From Haladaptatus halobius (GTDB lineage Archaea; Halobacteriota; Halobacteria; Halobacteriales; Haladaptataceae), in NCBI RefSeq assembly GCF_020618475.1, contig NZ_CP085335.1, positions 1,178,001-1,242,000 of the forward strand: a DNA stretch of 64,000 nt, given 5' to 3'. The notes under the pieces were generated by a model. The model made no database searches. It was not told the origin of the DNA and saw only the letters and a program-made list of their open reading frames with translations. Shown here piece after piece: positions 41,970 through 50,034 of this stretch. Numbering within the stretch: the first letter of the stretch is position 1; every line of letters starts with the position of its first letter. The position numbers were made by a program, and so were the translations under genes.

Positions 41970-44365
41970 TGTATCTCACCCCGTTCCCGCATGGCAATGA
42001 GCGTCAACACAGAGAGCGCGGCCATCGCGACGACCGAGATTTCACCCATCGTATCGAAACCACGGAAGTCCACCAGAATGACATTGACGATGTTGTGTCC
42101 GCCGGCCTCGTCGACGGTTACGTGAGGGTCGGTGAAGTACGACGCGATTGAGTCGGGTTCCGCCGCCGTCGCGAGGAGCACCGTGACGAAGACGGTCGCG
42201 CCGACGGCGACCGAGAGTGCGCCGTCGCGGATGGCCCGTCTCCGGTTTATCTCACCGTAGAACGACGGGAGACGGTCCAGGACGAGCAGGAAGATGACGA
42301 GCGACAGCGTCTCGACCACCAGTTGCGTGAGCGCGAGGTCGGGGGCGCTCGCCAGCACGTAGAAGACGGCGACCATGAACCCCAGAATCGAGAGGGTGAG
42401 CACGCCCGCGATGTGTGAGGGCGCGACGCTCACCGCGACCGCACCCACGGCCGCGACCAGCAGGACGAGCAGGATGGGATAGGTGACGTTCAACCCCTCG
42501 AACGCCGGAATCGAGACGCCCGCCGCGGCGTAGCCGCCGAGGGTGAGGGCGGTGACCGCCGCGAGCGTCCACGTCGCGTAGGTTCGGAGCAGGCCGGTCT
42601 GGATTCGGGGAATCGCGGCCACGCTCGCGTCGTTCAGCCCGGACATCGCGTTGTCGTACCACCAGTTCGCCCGGAGGGGGGCGACGGAGAGCAAGCGATT
42701 CACGCTGTCGTGGAGACGGTCGTAGAACGGGTAGGCCGCCGCGCCGAGCGCGATGGTGGTCGCGCTCATGACGGCGGCGGGCGTGAGGTGGGTCGGCAGC
42801 TTGTAGTGGAACGGCTTGTGCTTCGCGCCCGGCGGGAGGACGCTCTCGACGATCAGCGTGACGAAGTGGTCGAGGGAAGCCGGAGCGACGTGGAGCGTCG
42901 AGGCCACGCCGCCGAGTCCGATGAGCGCCGCGATGGTGCCGAGGATGGCGGGCGGCACGAGCATCACCGCGGGCGGGCGGTGGACGTGACCCAGCCCCTC
43001 CGGCTTCTCGCCGAAGAAGAGCATCACGAACTTGACCGAGTAGAGGAACGTGAAGATGCTCCCGAAGACGGCCACGACGGGATAGAGCCACGCGAGGCCG
43101 CCCGAGTGCGCCGCGGCCTCCCACGCTGCATGGAACAGGAACTCCTTCGAGTAGAAGCCGTTGAAGGGCGGGACGCCGGCCATCCCGAGCGCCGCGACGA
43201 CGGTGATGGCGGCGGTGATGGGGAGGTCGCGCCGGAGACCGCCGAGGTGCGCTATCTTCCGGGTTCCGGCCTCGTGCGCGATGATTCCCGCGACGAGGAA
43301 TAGCGCGGCCTTGAACACCGCATGGTTCAGGATGTGGAACGCGCCCGTCTCGGCCCCGAGTTCGGAAGCGAAGCCGAATCCGGCGACGATGAGGCCGAGG
43401 TGGCTCGCCGTCGAGTACGCCAGCAGTTCCTTGATATCGGTGGCGGCGACGGCGAGGATGGCCGCGACGGTCATCGTGACGAGGCCGAGCACGGTGAAGA
43501 GCAATGACCACTCAGGGATGCCGTGCGCCCCCTCCGGCAGGAGGATGGGGCGGAAGCGCCCGACGAGGTAGACGCCCGCCTTGACCATCGTCGCGGAATG
43601 GAGGAACGCCGAGACGGGAGTCGGCGCTTCCATTGCGTTCGGAAGCCAGATGTGGAGCGGAACCTGCGCCGACTTGGCCGCCGCGCCGATAGCGACGAGC
43701 GAGAGGACGGGTAGGAGCATTCCGGCTTCGACCAAGCCCTCGTGCACCTGCGCGGGGTGTTCGAGCATCCACGCGAGATCGAAGGCGTGCTGTTGTGGCA
43801 CCGTGTTCGCCAACAGCAGGAAGCCGATTAGCATGAACAGGCCGCCCGAGACGGTAATGAGCATTGATTTCCGGGCGGCGTACTGCGACGACCGCTGGTC
43901 GGAGTAGTGGCCGATGAGGATGAACGACGAGAGGCTCGTCAGCTCCCAGAAGACGAACAGGGAGACGAGATCGGCCGCGAAGGCGACCCCGAGCATCGAC
44001 CCCATGAACGCCAACAGCGCGGTGTAGTACTTCGCCTTGCCCGGTTCGTGGTGCATATACCCCCCTGAATAGGTGAGGATGAGCACGCCCACCCCGCTGG
44101 CGAGGAAGCCGATGAGGAGCGCGAGACCGTCCACGTAGAACCGAAGGGAGACGTTGAGCGAGGGTATCCACGCGAAAGAGACTGGGCCGTGGGTGCCCAC
44201 CTGACTGGCGACCATCCCGAAGCAGGCGAGCGCGACCGCCGCCGCGTAGTAGGCGGTACGCTCGCCCAGCACGCGGTAGACGACCGGCGTCAGCGCCGCC
44301 GCCGCGAACGGGAGCATCACCAGCGCAAGCACAACCACGGCTACCGGGTCGGATGGTGATTGCAC
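41966..44365 (-). CDS. mrpA: Mrp antiporter subunit A
   Basis: MrpA is the largest subunit, NuoL-like, and pairs with MrpD. The 799-residue protein starts with GTG at 44365. It shows SLFVFWELTSLSSFILIGHYSDQRSSQYAARKSMLITV, AKSAQVPLHIWLPNAMEAPTPVSAFLHSATMVKAGVYLVGRF, AFHILNHAVFKAALFLVAGIIAHEAGTRKI and PPFNGFYSKEFLF, all NuoL/MrpA hallmarks. The last ~130 residues form the MrpB-like domain (IVNVILVDFRGFDTMGEISVVAMAALSVLTLIAMRERG). It is the first gene of the seven-gene operon, which pumps sodium out against protons and fits life in salt. Confidence 0.96.
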   Translation of the reverse strand: MQSPSDPVAVVVLALVMLPFAAAALTPVVYRVLGERTAYYAAAVALACFGMVASQVGTHGPVSFAWIPSLNVSLRFYVDGLALLIGFLASGVGVLILTYSGGYMHHEPGKAKYYTALLAFMGSMLGVAFAADLVSLFVFWELTSLSSFILIGHYSDQRSSQYAARKSMLITVSGGLFMLIGFLLLANTVPQQHAFDLAWMLEHPAQVHEGLVEAGMLLPVLSLVAIGAAAKSAQVPLHIWLPNAMEAPTPVSAFLHSATMVKAGVYLVGRFRPILLPEGAHGIPEWSLLFTVLGLVTMTVAAILAVAATDIKELLAYSTASHLGLIVAGFGFASELGAETGAFHILNHAVFKAALFLVAGIIAHEAGTRKIAHLGGLRRDLPITAAITVVAALGMAGVPPFNGFYSKEFLFHAAWEAAAHSGGLAWLYPVVAVFGSIFTFLYSVKFVMLFFGEKPEGLGHVHRPPAVMLVPPAILGTIAALIGLGGVASTLHVAPASLDHFVTLIVESVLPPGAKHKPFHYKLPTHLTPAAVMSATTIALGAAAYPFYDRLHDSVNRLLSVAPLRANWWYDNAMSGLNDASVAAIPRIQTGLLRTYATWTLAAVTALTLGGYAAAGVSIPAFEGLNVTYPILLVLLVAAVGAVAVSVAPSHIAGVLTLSILGFMVAVFYVLASAPDLALTQLVVETLSLVIFLLVLDRLPSFYGEINRRRAIRDGALSVAVGATVFVTVLLATAAEPDSIASYFTDPHVTVDEAGGHNIVNVILVDFRGFDTMGEISVVAMAALSVLTLIAMRERGEIQ

Positions 44366-44553
44366 ACTCGACAGTGAGCGATGGACTCACCTTAACAGTT
44401 CTCAAACCGGTCGGGTTCGTCGCCGGAAGCGACCGATAGCTCGAACGTATCATTTCGACTCTTTCGCGAAGAATCGAATCGTGAACCCTTCCGACGAAAC
44501 GGATCGACGGTAAGGGAGAATACCGCATCCTCCTCGGAAATCACCCGCCGAGT

Positions 44554-44842
44554 TCAGGCAGCATATTTTTCCATGTCATCAAAATCTTGGTAGTCTATCG
44601 GACTTGTCAGCCAATTTCTGCAGCGCTCGGATTAACTCATTTTTCGGAATGGAATTATCGTGATTCGTCACCAACCCAGCCGCCTCTAAAGCCGTATTCC
44701 CCGAACCAAACTCGGTGTAGTACGGGGTTGAAGAGTAGGGCTCTCGCTCGTCCATCTGCGCTCTCGTCGGCGTCGTGCCCAGTTCCTCCGCAAACTCCAG
44801 CAATTCTGCAAGTAACTCTTTGGCGGATAGTTTGCTCGCCAT
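44554..44842 (-). pseudogene. homing-endonuclease-associated repeat protein, truncated by frameshift
   Basis: From the ATG at 44842 the frame encodes LLAELLEFAEELGTTPTRAQMDEREPYSSTPYYTEFGSGNTALEAAGL, a homing-endonuclease-associated repeat, followed by the start of a second repeat (ELIRALQKLADKSDRLPRF) and a stop at 44579. Reading the four-T run at about 44588-44591 as three would continue with DDMEKYAA, the expected next residues of the repeat, before another stop at 44554. The repeats bind DNA in larger proteins; what remains is a relic with no catalytic part. Confidence 0.55.
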
Positions 44843-45450
44843 GGTGTAGTCACTATTACCTATTTCGACTATCTTATTTAAATTCTCACCCGAGGAATCG
44901 AAAGGATGGATGACGGATGAAATACTAACGAACCACCACGTCGCCACAACGCCATTAGCTGAGTACTATCCACACAAAAGGGGAGTGGGAAACTATTCGA
45001 ACCCTGCTGGGGTAGGGGTCTTGGCAACCGATCGTCGGCGTGCGGATCTCGCCCACCCGCACCTTGTCGTACCGCAAGAAGCGTAAAAGTGGTGAGCCTT
45101 ACCCAGAGTGAAAGTGAAAGTAGCCACTCTCAGGAGATGGTTTTGTGGCGTTGAGGTTCTCGGTGCTGCGAGAGCATGCCCACACCGCTACTACGTTTCG
45201 ACAGTGATGAACCGATGATGCTGGCCAATGCGCGGCACAAACAGATGTTGTACGGGATGTCAGGCGAGAACACCTCGCTCACAGGGCGGGAAGATGTCTT
45301 CCCATTAAAATTTGTCTCGCTCGAGAGAAGCCATGGCACTATCGGAGCAAAAAGGTCATTCGTTCCCTTGCCAATTGCTCCTCCTTCACTCGTTGCTCCC
45401 CGCGAACGACGATACCGGTATCTTTTACTGATGGGTCGAAAATCACCAAC
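44843..45450. other. 608-base region without supported gene
   Basis: The short frames present, such as one at 45176-45463, lack haloarchaeal composition and family resemblance. It includes a perfect 7-pair hairpin with a two-base loop (gggaaga...tcttccc, around 45289-45304) and the tandem element gtgaaagtgaaagt near 45107-45120. A fragment reading TLSYRKKRKSGEPYPE ends at about 45108 and may be the tail of a lost gene. The last 40 bases contain the hpt promoter, with tcttttactg about 27 bases before its ATG. Confidence 0.45.
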
Positions 45451-46017
45451 ATGGACCAGTTGAAGCAGTCGCTTCTCGAAGCCCCGATAATCGAGAAAAA
45501 CGGGTACCACTACTTCGTCCATCCCATCAGCGACGGAATCCCGATGCTCGAACCGACCCTCCTACGCGAAATCGTCATCAAGATCATCCGGAAGGCGGAC
45601 TTGGAGAACGTCGATAAGATCGTCACGCCCGCTGCGATGGGCATCCACATCTCGACCGCCGTCTCGCTGATGACCGACATCCCGCTGGTCGTCATCCGCA
45701 AGCGCCAGTACGGGCTGGAGGGGGAAGTCGCGCTCTCCCAGCAGACTGGCTACTCCGAGAACGAGATGTACATCAACAACGTCCACGAGGGCGACCGCGT
45801 GCTCCTGCTAGATGACGTGCTCAGCACCGGCGGGACGATGAAAGCCGTCACCGAGGCGCTGGAGTACATCGGCGCGGACGTGGTGGACGTGTGCGCCGTC
45901 ATCAAGAAGGTCGGCGCGAACGAGTTGGACGAGACCGACTACGCGGTGAAGACGCTCATCAACGTGGACGTGCAGGCCGGCGAAGTCGTCATCGTGAACG
46001 AGCACGGCGACGGGTGA
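45451..46017 (+). CDS. hpt: hypoxanthine/guanine phosphoribosyltransferase (archaeal type)
   Basis: This 188-residue enzyme transfers a phosphoribosyl group from PRPP to a purine base. The archaeal type looks more like bacterial Apt and was assigned to hypoxanthine/guanine salvage. It has an N-terminal substrate region, [38 protein letters not shown], and the PRPP loop [27 protein letters not shown]. The TATA-like element near 45420 predicts a leaderless message. Confidence 0.92.
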   Translation: MDQLKQSLLEAPIIEKNGYHYFVHPISDGIPMLEPTLLREIVIKIIRKADLENVDKIVTPAAMGIHISTAVSLMTDIPLVVIRKRQYGLEGEVALSQQTGYSENEMYINNVHEGDRVLLLDDVLSTGGTMKAVTEALEYIGADVVDVCAVIKKVGANELDETDYAVKTLINVDVQAGEVVIVNEHGDG

Positions 46018-46018
46018 G

Positions 46019-46189
46019 ATGGTCTCCCGACAGTTCCTGTCGATGGTCTCGACACTCGGACTCGTAGGAGGTGCACTCCTCGTCGGTGACGCATTCCACA
46101 AAACTGTGGTTACCGGACAGTTCAGTCTTTCTTCCCCTCAATTCGTCATTCTACTGGATGTTCCACACATGTGGAGAATATCTGGTTGA
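46019..46189 (+). CDS. possible small membrane protein after hpt
   Basis: This frame starts one base after the hpt stop (TGA-G-ATG) and encodes 56 residues: MVSRQFLSMVSTLGLVGGALLVGDAF, a plausible single hydrophobic helix, then a hydrophobic second half and the end PHMWRISG. The composition of the first half is haloarchaeal, the second less so. It may be a genuine small protein coupled to hpt, or the remains of a longer one. Confidence 0.35.
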   Translation: MVSRQFLSMVSTLGLVGGALLVGDAFHKTVVTGQFSLSSPQFVILLDVPHMWRISG

Positions 46190-46467
46190 GACTTGTTCAT
46201 CTTAACAAAATCCCTTCCCGGAACTGTCCACTTTCCAACTGTGAACGGTTGTCCGGTATTTACCCACGCTGAATTGCGTGGTATCAGGTACGGCACAAGT
46301 GAATACCACGTATCTCGGTGCAGTAATACGCCTGACCCTCGAAATAGAAACGACGTGTCGCATACAAACGCGTACTCTGCATGCGGGGAGAGCAAATCAC
46401 ATTCGAGGGCTAACAGCACGTCCCGACGCCCGCGAAGGGATCTTCGCTATCAACGGGGGGAAATATA
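46190..46467. other. 278-base spacer without supported gene
   Basis: This AT-richer stretch between hpt and the solute-binding protein gene has only short frames with mixed composition. I see no strong promoter or repeat. Confidence 0.4.
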
Positions 46468-48516
46468 TCAATTGTCTATATTTTCCTTAGAATAGATATT
46501 GCTGTACTCCGCATCCCAGTTTACGTGAGCAGGGTCAACGATGTTCGTGAGTACGCCACCGAACTTGCTCGTATTCATCGGCCAGCGATACTTCGCATAG
46601 TCTTGCACCATATAGGGCATGTCGAGATAAATACGCTCGATCGCCTTCGACCACTTCTTATTCCGCGCCTTAGGATCGGTCTCGGTGTACGCATCTTCGA
46701 TAAGATCGTCGGCACTCCCGCCCGCAACACCATACCCGGTGGAGTTATAGGCGAATTCTTGGTGGTCGTCGCCCGTATTCCGCGAGTGGAAGAACGTCTC
46801 GATGGACGTCCCGTACGCGCTGATGCCGGTCCAGCCCATTGGATAGATGTCGAAGTCTTCCTGCTGGTACACCAAGCCGGTCATGGTGTTGAACTCAATG
46901 GGTTCGGTTCGCACCGGGATGCCAACCTGGAGCAAGTTCTCCTTCCACCGTTCGATGGCCTTCGCTTCGTTTGGTTTCTCACTCGGCGGATCGATGAAGA
47001 TGGTGATCGCGTTCCCGCCCATCATCTCCGGGACGGTCTGTCCGTCGATGCGAATTTCCTTGTCGACCGATACGTTCGCGTCCGCGAGCACCTTCGACTT
47101 GACGGAGCCGAAAGTGTACTCGTACTTCGCGCTCGAACGGCTCGCTTTGACGCCGGAGAACGTTCCGGTGAAGTCTTTGCCGACGTACGTTCCCGGACCG
47201 CTGACGACGTTTCCGTCCGTCAGGAACTTCCGAACCCCTTCGATATCGGGTTTCTTGCCGCCTGCGCTACGGAAGTCGAACGCGTTCGTCTGCGGGTCGG
47301 TCAGTAGCTCGCCGCCGTGGACGGTCTCCGGGCGGACGGCCCTATACCCGGGAGACTGCACGTAATCGCCCTTGATAACGTGGCCGCCCATAAGGGACGT
47401 AATCCAGTAGCGATCGTCGAACATGAACGCCATGGCTTGTCGAAACGCCACATCGTCGAGCGGGGCGCGACGACAATTGAAGCCGTAGTAGGAGAATCCG
47501 CTGTCGTACCCCTTGACGAGACTTTTCTTGTCGTCCTTCTTCACCTTCCGAATCTGCGCGGCGTCGACACTACCGTAGTGGGTGTCGATCTTGCCGTTGA
47601 GGAACGCCTGCGTCATCGGTGACGTTCCGCCGTATACCGTGAACTTCACACCGTCGAGGAACGGACCACCGTGGATGAGCGACTTATGGTCTTTGATCCA
47701 CTTGAGGCTATTGAGCGCGTAGGTATTCTCGATGTAGTCACGGCGGAACGTGACCTGCATCGAGACGTTCGGGTTGAACTGGGTGAGTTTTCCCGGCCCA
47801 GTACCGACCGGGCCTTCCTCGTTTTCTCTCATTGGGCTATAGTTGTTGTAATCGACGCCCTCCCACTTGTGCTTGGGAAGGATTGGTACGCTACCGAGAA
47901 TGGAGGAGTCCCACGTGCCGACAGTCTTTGTCAGCTTGATGTGCACGTCCCAACCGTTGCTCGCTTCTTCGATCTTCTCATAGTCTTTCCACACCGAGAA
48001 TTCACTGGGCTCCTTATTGAGAATATACTGATAGGTAAATACAACGTCCTCGATTGGCTTGAACTTCTCACCGTCGCTCCACTTCAATCCTTCTTTTCTA
48101 ACATTGAAGTAAACGTCTGGCTTTTCCTTGGTGGCGTTCTTTAGTTCCCAGTCTGTGAACACATTTGGTTTAACTTCGAACGTAACTGGATCAATTTTGG
48201 TACCGTAGTCGTAGACTGGCGCTAGCCCGACGGCGGAAGCCACGTTACTGGCCAGGAATATATTTGGACTATCTGGGGCTACCGGAAGACCGTAACGAAG
48301 CGTTCCTCCCGGCGTGATTTGATTAGGATCAACGTCGATGGTGTTTGCGTCTTCGTTCGTTGTTGAAGTTTTAACAGTACCTCTCGTGCTGGTTCTTGGA
48401 TTTTCGTCTTGGCTTGAACAGCCAGCAAGTGAGAGCGCCGCTGCACCAGCTCCACTTGCCTTTAGAAAATTCCTTCGGCTATCACCGTTCCTACTTCGGT
48501 TCCGACGCCATGGCAT
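46468..48516 (-). CDS. ABC-type peptide/solute-binding lipoprotein, no permease nearby
   Basis: This 682-residue protein is a family 5 extracellular solute-binding protein (peptide or nickel type). The N-terminus has a twin-arginine signal (RRNFLKASGAGAAALSLAGC) with lipobox, followed by a short threonine-rich spacer and the binding domain (LAPVYDYGTKIDPVTFEVKPNVFTDWEL, then LKWSDGEKFKPIEDVVFTYQYI). It begins at the ATG at 48516; the upstream frame has no signal. Neighbours are unrelated, so permease and ATPase must be elsewhere or be lost. The codons and the flanking spacers look more AT-rich than the rest of the window, which may reflect transfer. Confidence 0.88.
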   Translation of the reverse strand: MPWRRNRSRNGDSRRNFLKASGAGAAALSLAGCSSQDENPRTSTRGTVKTSTTNEDANTIDVDPNQITPGGTLRYGLPVAPDSPNIFLASNVASAVGLAPVYDYGTKIDPVTFEVKPNVFTDWELKNATKEKPDVYFNVRKEGLKWSDGEKFKPIEDVVFTYQYILNKEPSEFSVWKDYEKIEEASNGWDVHIKLTKTVGTWDSSILGSVPILPKHKWEGVDYNNYSPMRENEEGPVGTGPGKLTQFNPNVSMQVTFRRDYIENTYALNSLKWIKDHKSLIHGGPFLDGVKFTVYGGTSPMTQAFLNGKIDTHYGSVDAAQIRKVKKDDKKSLVKGYDSGFSYYGFNCRRAPLDDVAFRQAMAFMFDDRYWITSLMGGHVIKGDYVQSPGYRAVRPETVHGGELLTDPQTNAFDFRSAGGKKPDIEGVRKFLTDGNVVSGPGTYVGKDFTGTFSGVKASRSSAKYEYTFGSVKSKVLADANVSVDKEIRIDGQTVPEMMGGNAITIFIDPPSEKPNEAKAIERWKENLLQVGIPVRTEPIEFNTMTGLVYQQEDFDIYPMGWTGISAYGTSIETFFHSRNTGDDHQEFAYNSTGYGVAGGSADDLIEDAYTETDPKARNKKWSKAIERIYLDMPYMVQDYAKYRWPMNTSKFGGVLTNIVDPAHVNWDAEYSNIYSKENIDN

Positions 48517-48764
48517 AACAAAGACTTCTGCAAGATGGATTGAATAGCTATTGGAAGTCAAGTGATTTAATTTTCTAGGATTCAAAAAGGACAAGGGATA
48601 TTCCAAAGAAGCAGTTTAGTTTGTCACTGAATATAATTATAAACGAAGTGGCACTACTGACTATCATCGGTGATGAGCGTTCCGTAGTGAATTGTCCTGA
48701 TGACCGCTGTAATCCTGAAGAGAAGAAACAAGGGTCGGAGCGCGTTGCCTAGAATCTCCAGCGC

Positions 48765-48920
48765 CTATTCGACGTTCAGCCCCGACCAGATGCTGGCGAC
48801 GAAAAAACCCGTCGTCAGTAACCAAAGACCTGTCCGTCTCCGCCCCGACCGGAGGACGACGACGGCGACGGTCATCGTGACTCCCGCCAGTATCGCCAGC
48901 ACGCCACGCGTCCCGAGCAT
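48765..48920 (-). CDS. small membrane protein, 51 residues
   Basis: This short gene encodes MLGTRGVLAILAGVTMTVAVVVL, then a basic RSGRRR turn, then a second helix, TGLWLLTTGFFVASIWSGL, and stops after NVE. The helix-basic loop-helix arrangement, clean start and stop and haloarchaeal composition support a real protein. It has no recognised family. It lies between the orphan solute-binding protein and the DJ-1-like gene, on the same strand as both. Confidence 0.6.
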   Translation of the reverse strand: MLGTRGVLAILAGVTMTVAVVVLRSGRRRTGLWLLTTGFFVASIWSGLNVE

Positions 48921-48976
48921 TCGTTATCACTGAGGACGATGACGGTAAAAATCGACTATTTTTACCGATAGACGAC

Positions 48977-49660
48977 TTACTTGACGCCGAGAGCTTCGAG
49001 AAGCGTCGTCGCCGCGTCGTGGGACGACTCAGGGCCGCGCGCGGTGAGCAGGTCGCCGTCCACGCGCACGCTCGTCTCCGCGTTGAGTTCGGCGTCCCAA
49101 TTTCCACCCGCCGCGCTCACTTCGTCTTCGACGTAGTATGGCAGCTTTCGCCCGTCCGGCATGCAGTCGTGCTCGTCCACAATATCCTCCTCCCAATCGT
49201 TCGGGAAACCGGTCACGTCGCGTCCCTCGACGAGGAACTCACCGTCACCGTCCCGCGTGAACGCCAGCAGTCCGACCGCGTGGCAGACCACGAGCGCCTT
49301 CCCGCCCTCCCCCTCGACGGTGTTCCGGAGCAATCGGCGCGCGTGTCGGTCTTGGTTCACATCCCACTCCGTCCCGTGTCCGCCGGGGAACACCACCGCG
49401 TCGTACATGTCGCTGTCGACGTTCGCTAGCGGTATCGGATTCTTCATCCGCTCGTCGTTCTCGTGAACGTCGCGGACTCGCTCCGCGGTCTCTTCGCCGA
49501 CGTTCTCCGGGTCGATGGAGCGTTGGTCGACGACCGCTTTCGAGCCGCTCGGCGTCGCAACGTCGATATCGACGCCAGCGTCGGAGAGGGTTTGAAGCGG
49601 GTCGACGCATTCTTCTCCCCAATAGCCTTCCTCGCTGACCACGAACAGCGCGGTTGTCAT
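48977..49660 (-). CDS. DJ-1/PfpI-family protein (Hsp31-like)
   Basis: This is a 227-residue member of the DJ-1/PfpI superfamily of the Hsp31-like branch. It starts TTALFVVSEEGYWGEECVDPLQTLSDAGVDIDVATPSG. The nucleophile elbow is ALVVCHAVGLLAF, with the cysteine after a valine, and the acid and histidine region includes VVFPGGHGTEWDV. The branch includes glyoxalase III and protein deglycase activities; which one applies here is unknown. The ATG at 49660 is used because the upstream frame has a basic extension. Confidence 0.9.
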   Translation of the reverse strand: MTTALFVVSEEGYWGEECVDPLQTLSDAGVDIDVATPSGSKAVVDQRSIDPENVGEETAERVRDVHENDERMKNPIPLANVDSDMYDAVVFPGGHGTEWDVNQDRHARRLLRNTVEGEGGKALVVCHAVGLLAFTRDGDGEFLVEGRDVTGFPNDWEEDIVDEHDCMPDGRKLPYYVEDEVSAAGGNWDAELNAETSVRVDGDLLTARGPESSHDAATTLLEALGVK

Positions 49661-49806
49661 ACTGACACTCTTGCGTGTCACGGTCAATAAATCGCGTGGC
49701 CACCCGAGGAAGAGCGAGCCGTCGACCGTGAACCCGGTTTCGATGTCCCTGCCGGAGTCTCACTGGATAAAATGCCCGACGCTTCGAGTGGGTAATCGTG
49801 TAAAAA

Positions 49807-49881
49807 TAGCGGGAGGTAGATTTGAACTACCGATCTGCGGGTTATGAGCCCGCCGGAATCTCCTGGCTATCCCATCCCGCT
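49807..49881 (-). tRNA. initiator tRNA-Met (CAU)
   Basis: The 75-base gene folds into a complete cloverleaf. The acceptor stem is AGCGGGA paired with UCCCGCU, giving the A1-U72 pair typical of archaeal initiators. The anticodon loop CUCAUAA carries the CAU anticodon and closes on three consecutive G-C pairs (GGG/CCC), also an initiator mark. The T arm is GGUAGUUCAAAUCUACC. No intron is present and CCA is not encoded. It matches the haloarchaeal initiator tRNA pattern as I remember it. Confidence 0.95.
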
Positions 49882-50034
49882 ACCATCTCGTACTGTCGTT
49901 CGGTAGTTAAGGATTGTGATTCGACCGCCGCATGCGAGTTACTACCGCTACCCCCATCGAAGGGAGAACGTATCGGCCACGTATCACGACCCCAAGATGT
50001 ATATCTTTTCGGCGCACCCACCAAAGCAGAAGAT

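Noticed and set aside
45176..45463. 95-codon plus-strand frame before hpt
   Set aside because: No family resemblance, non-haloarchaeal composition at its end and overlap with the hpt promoter and start.
46138..46419. 93-codon minus-strand frame after hpt
   Set aside because: Composition rich in serine, cysteine and tryptophan with no acidic bias; no promoter or relatives recognised.
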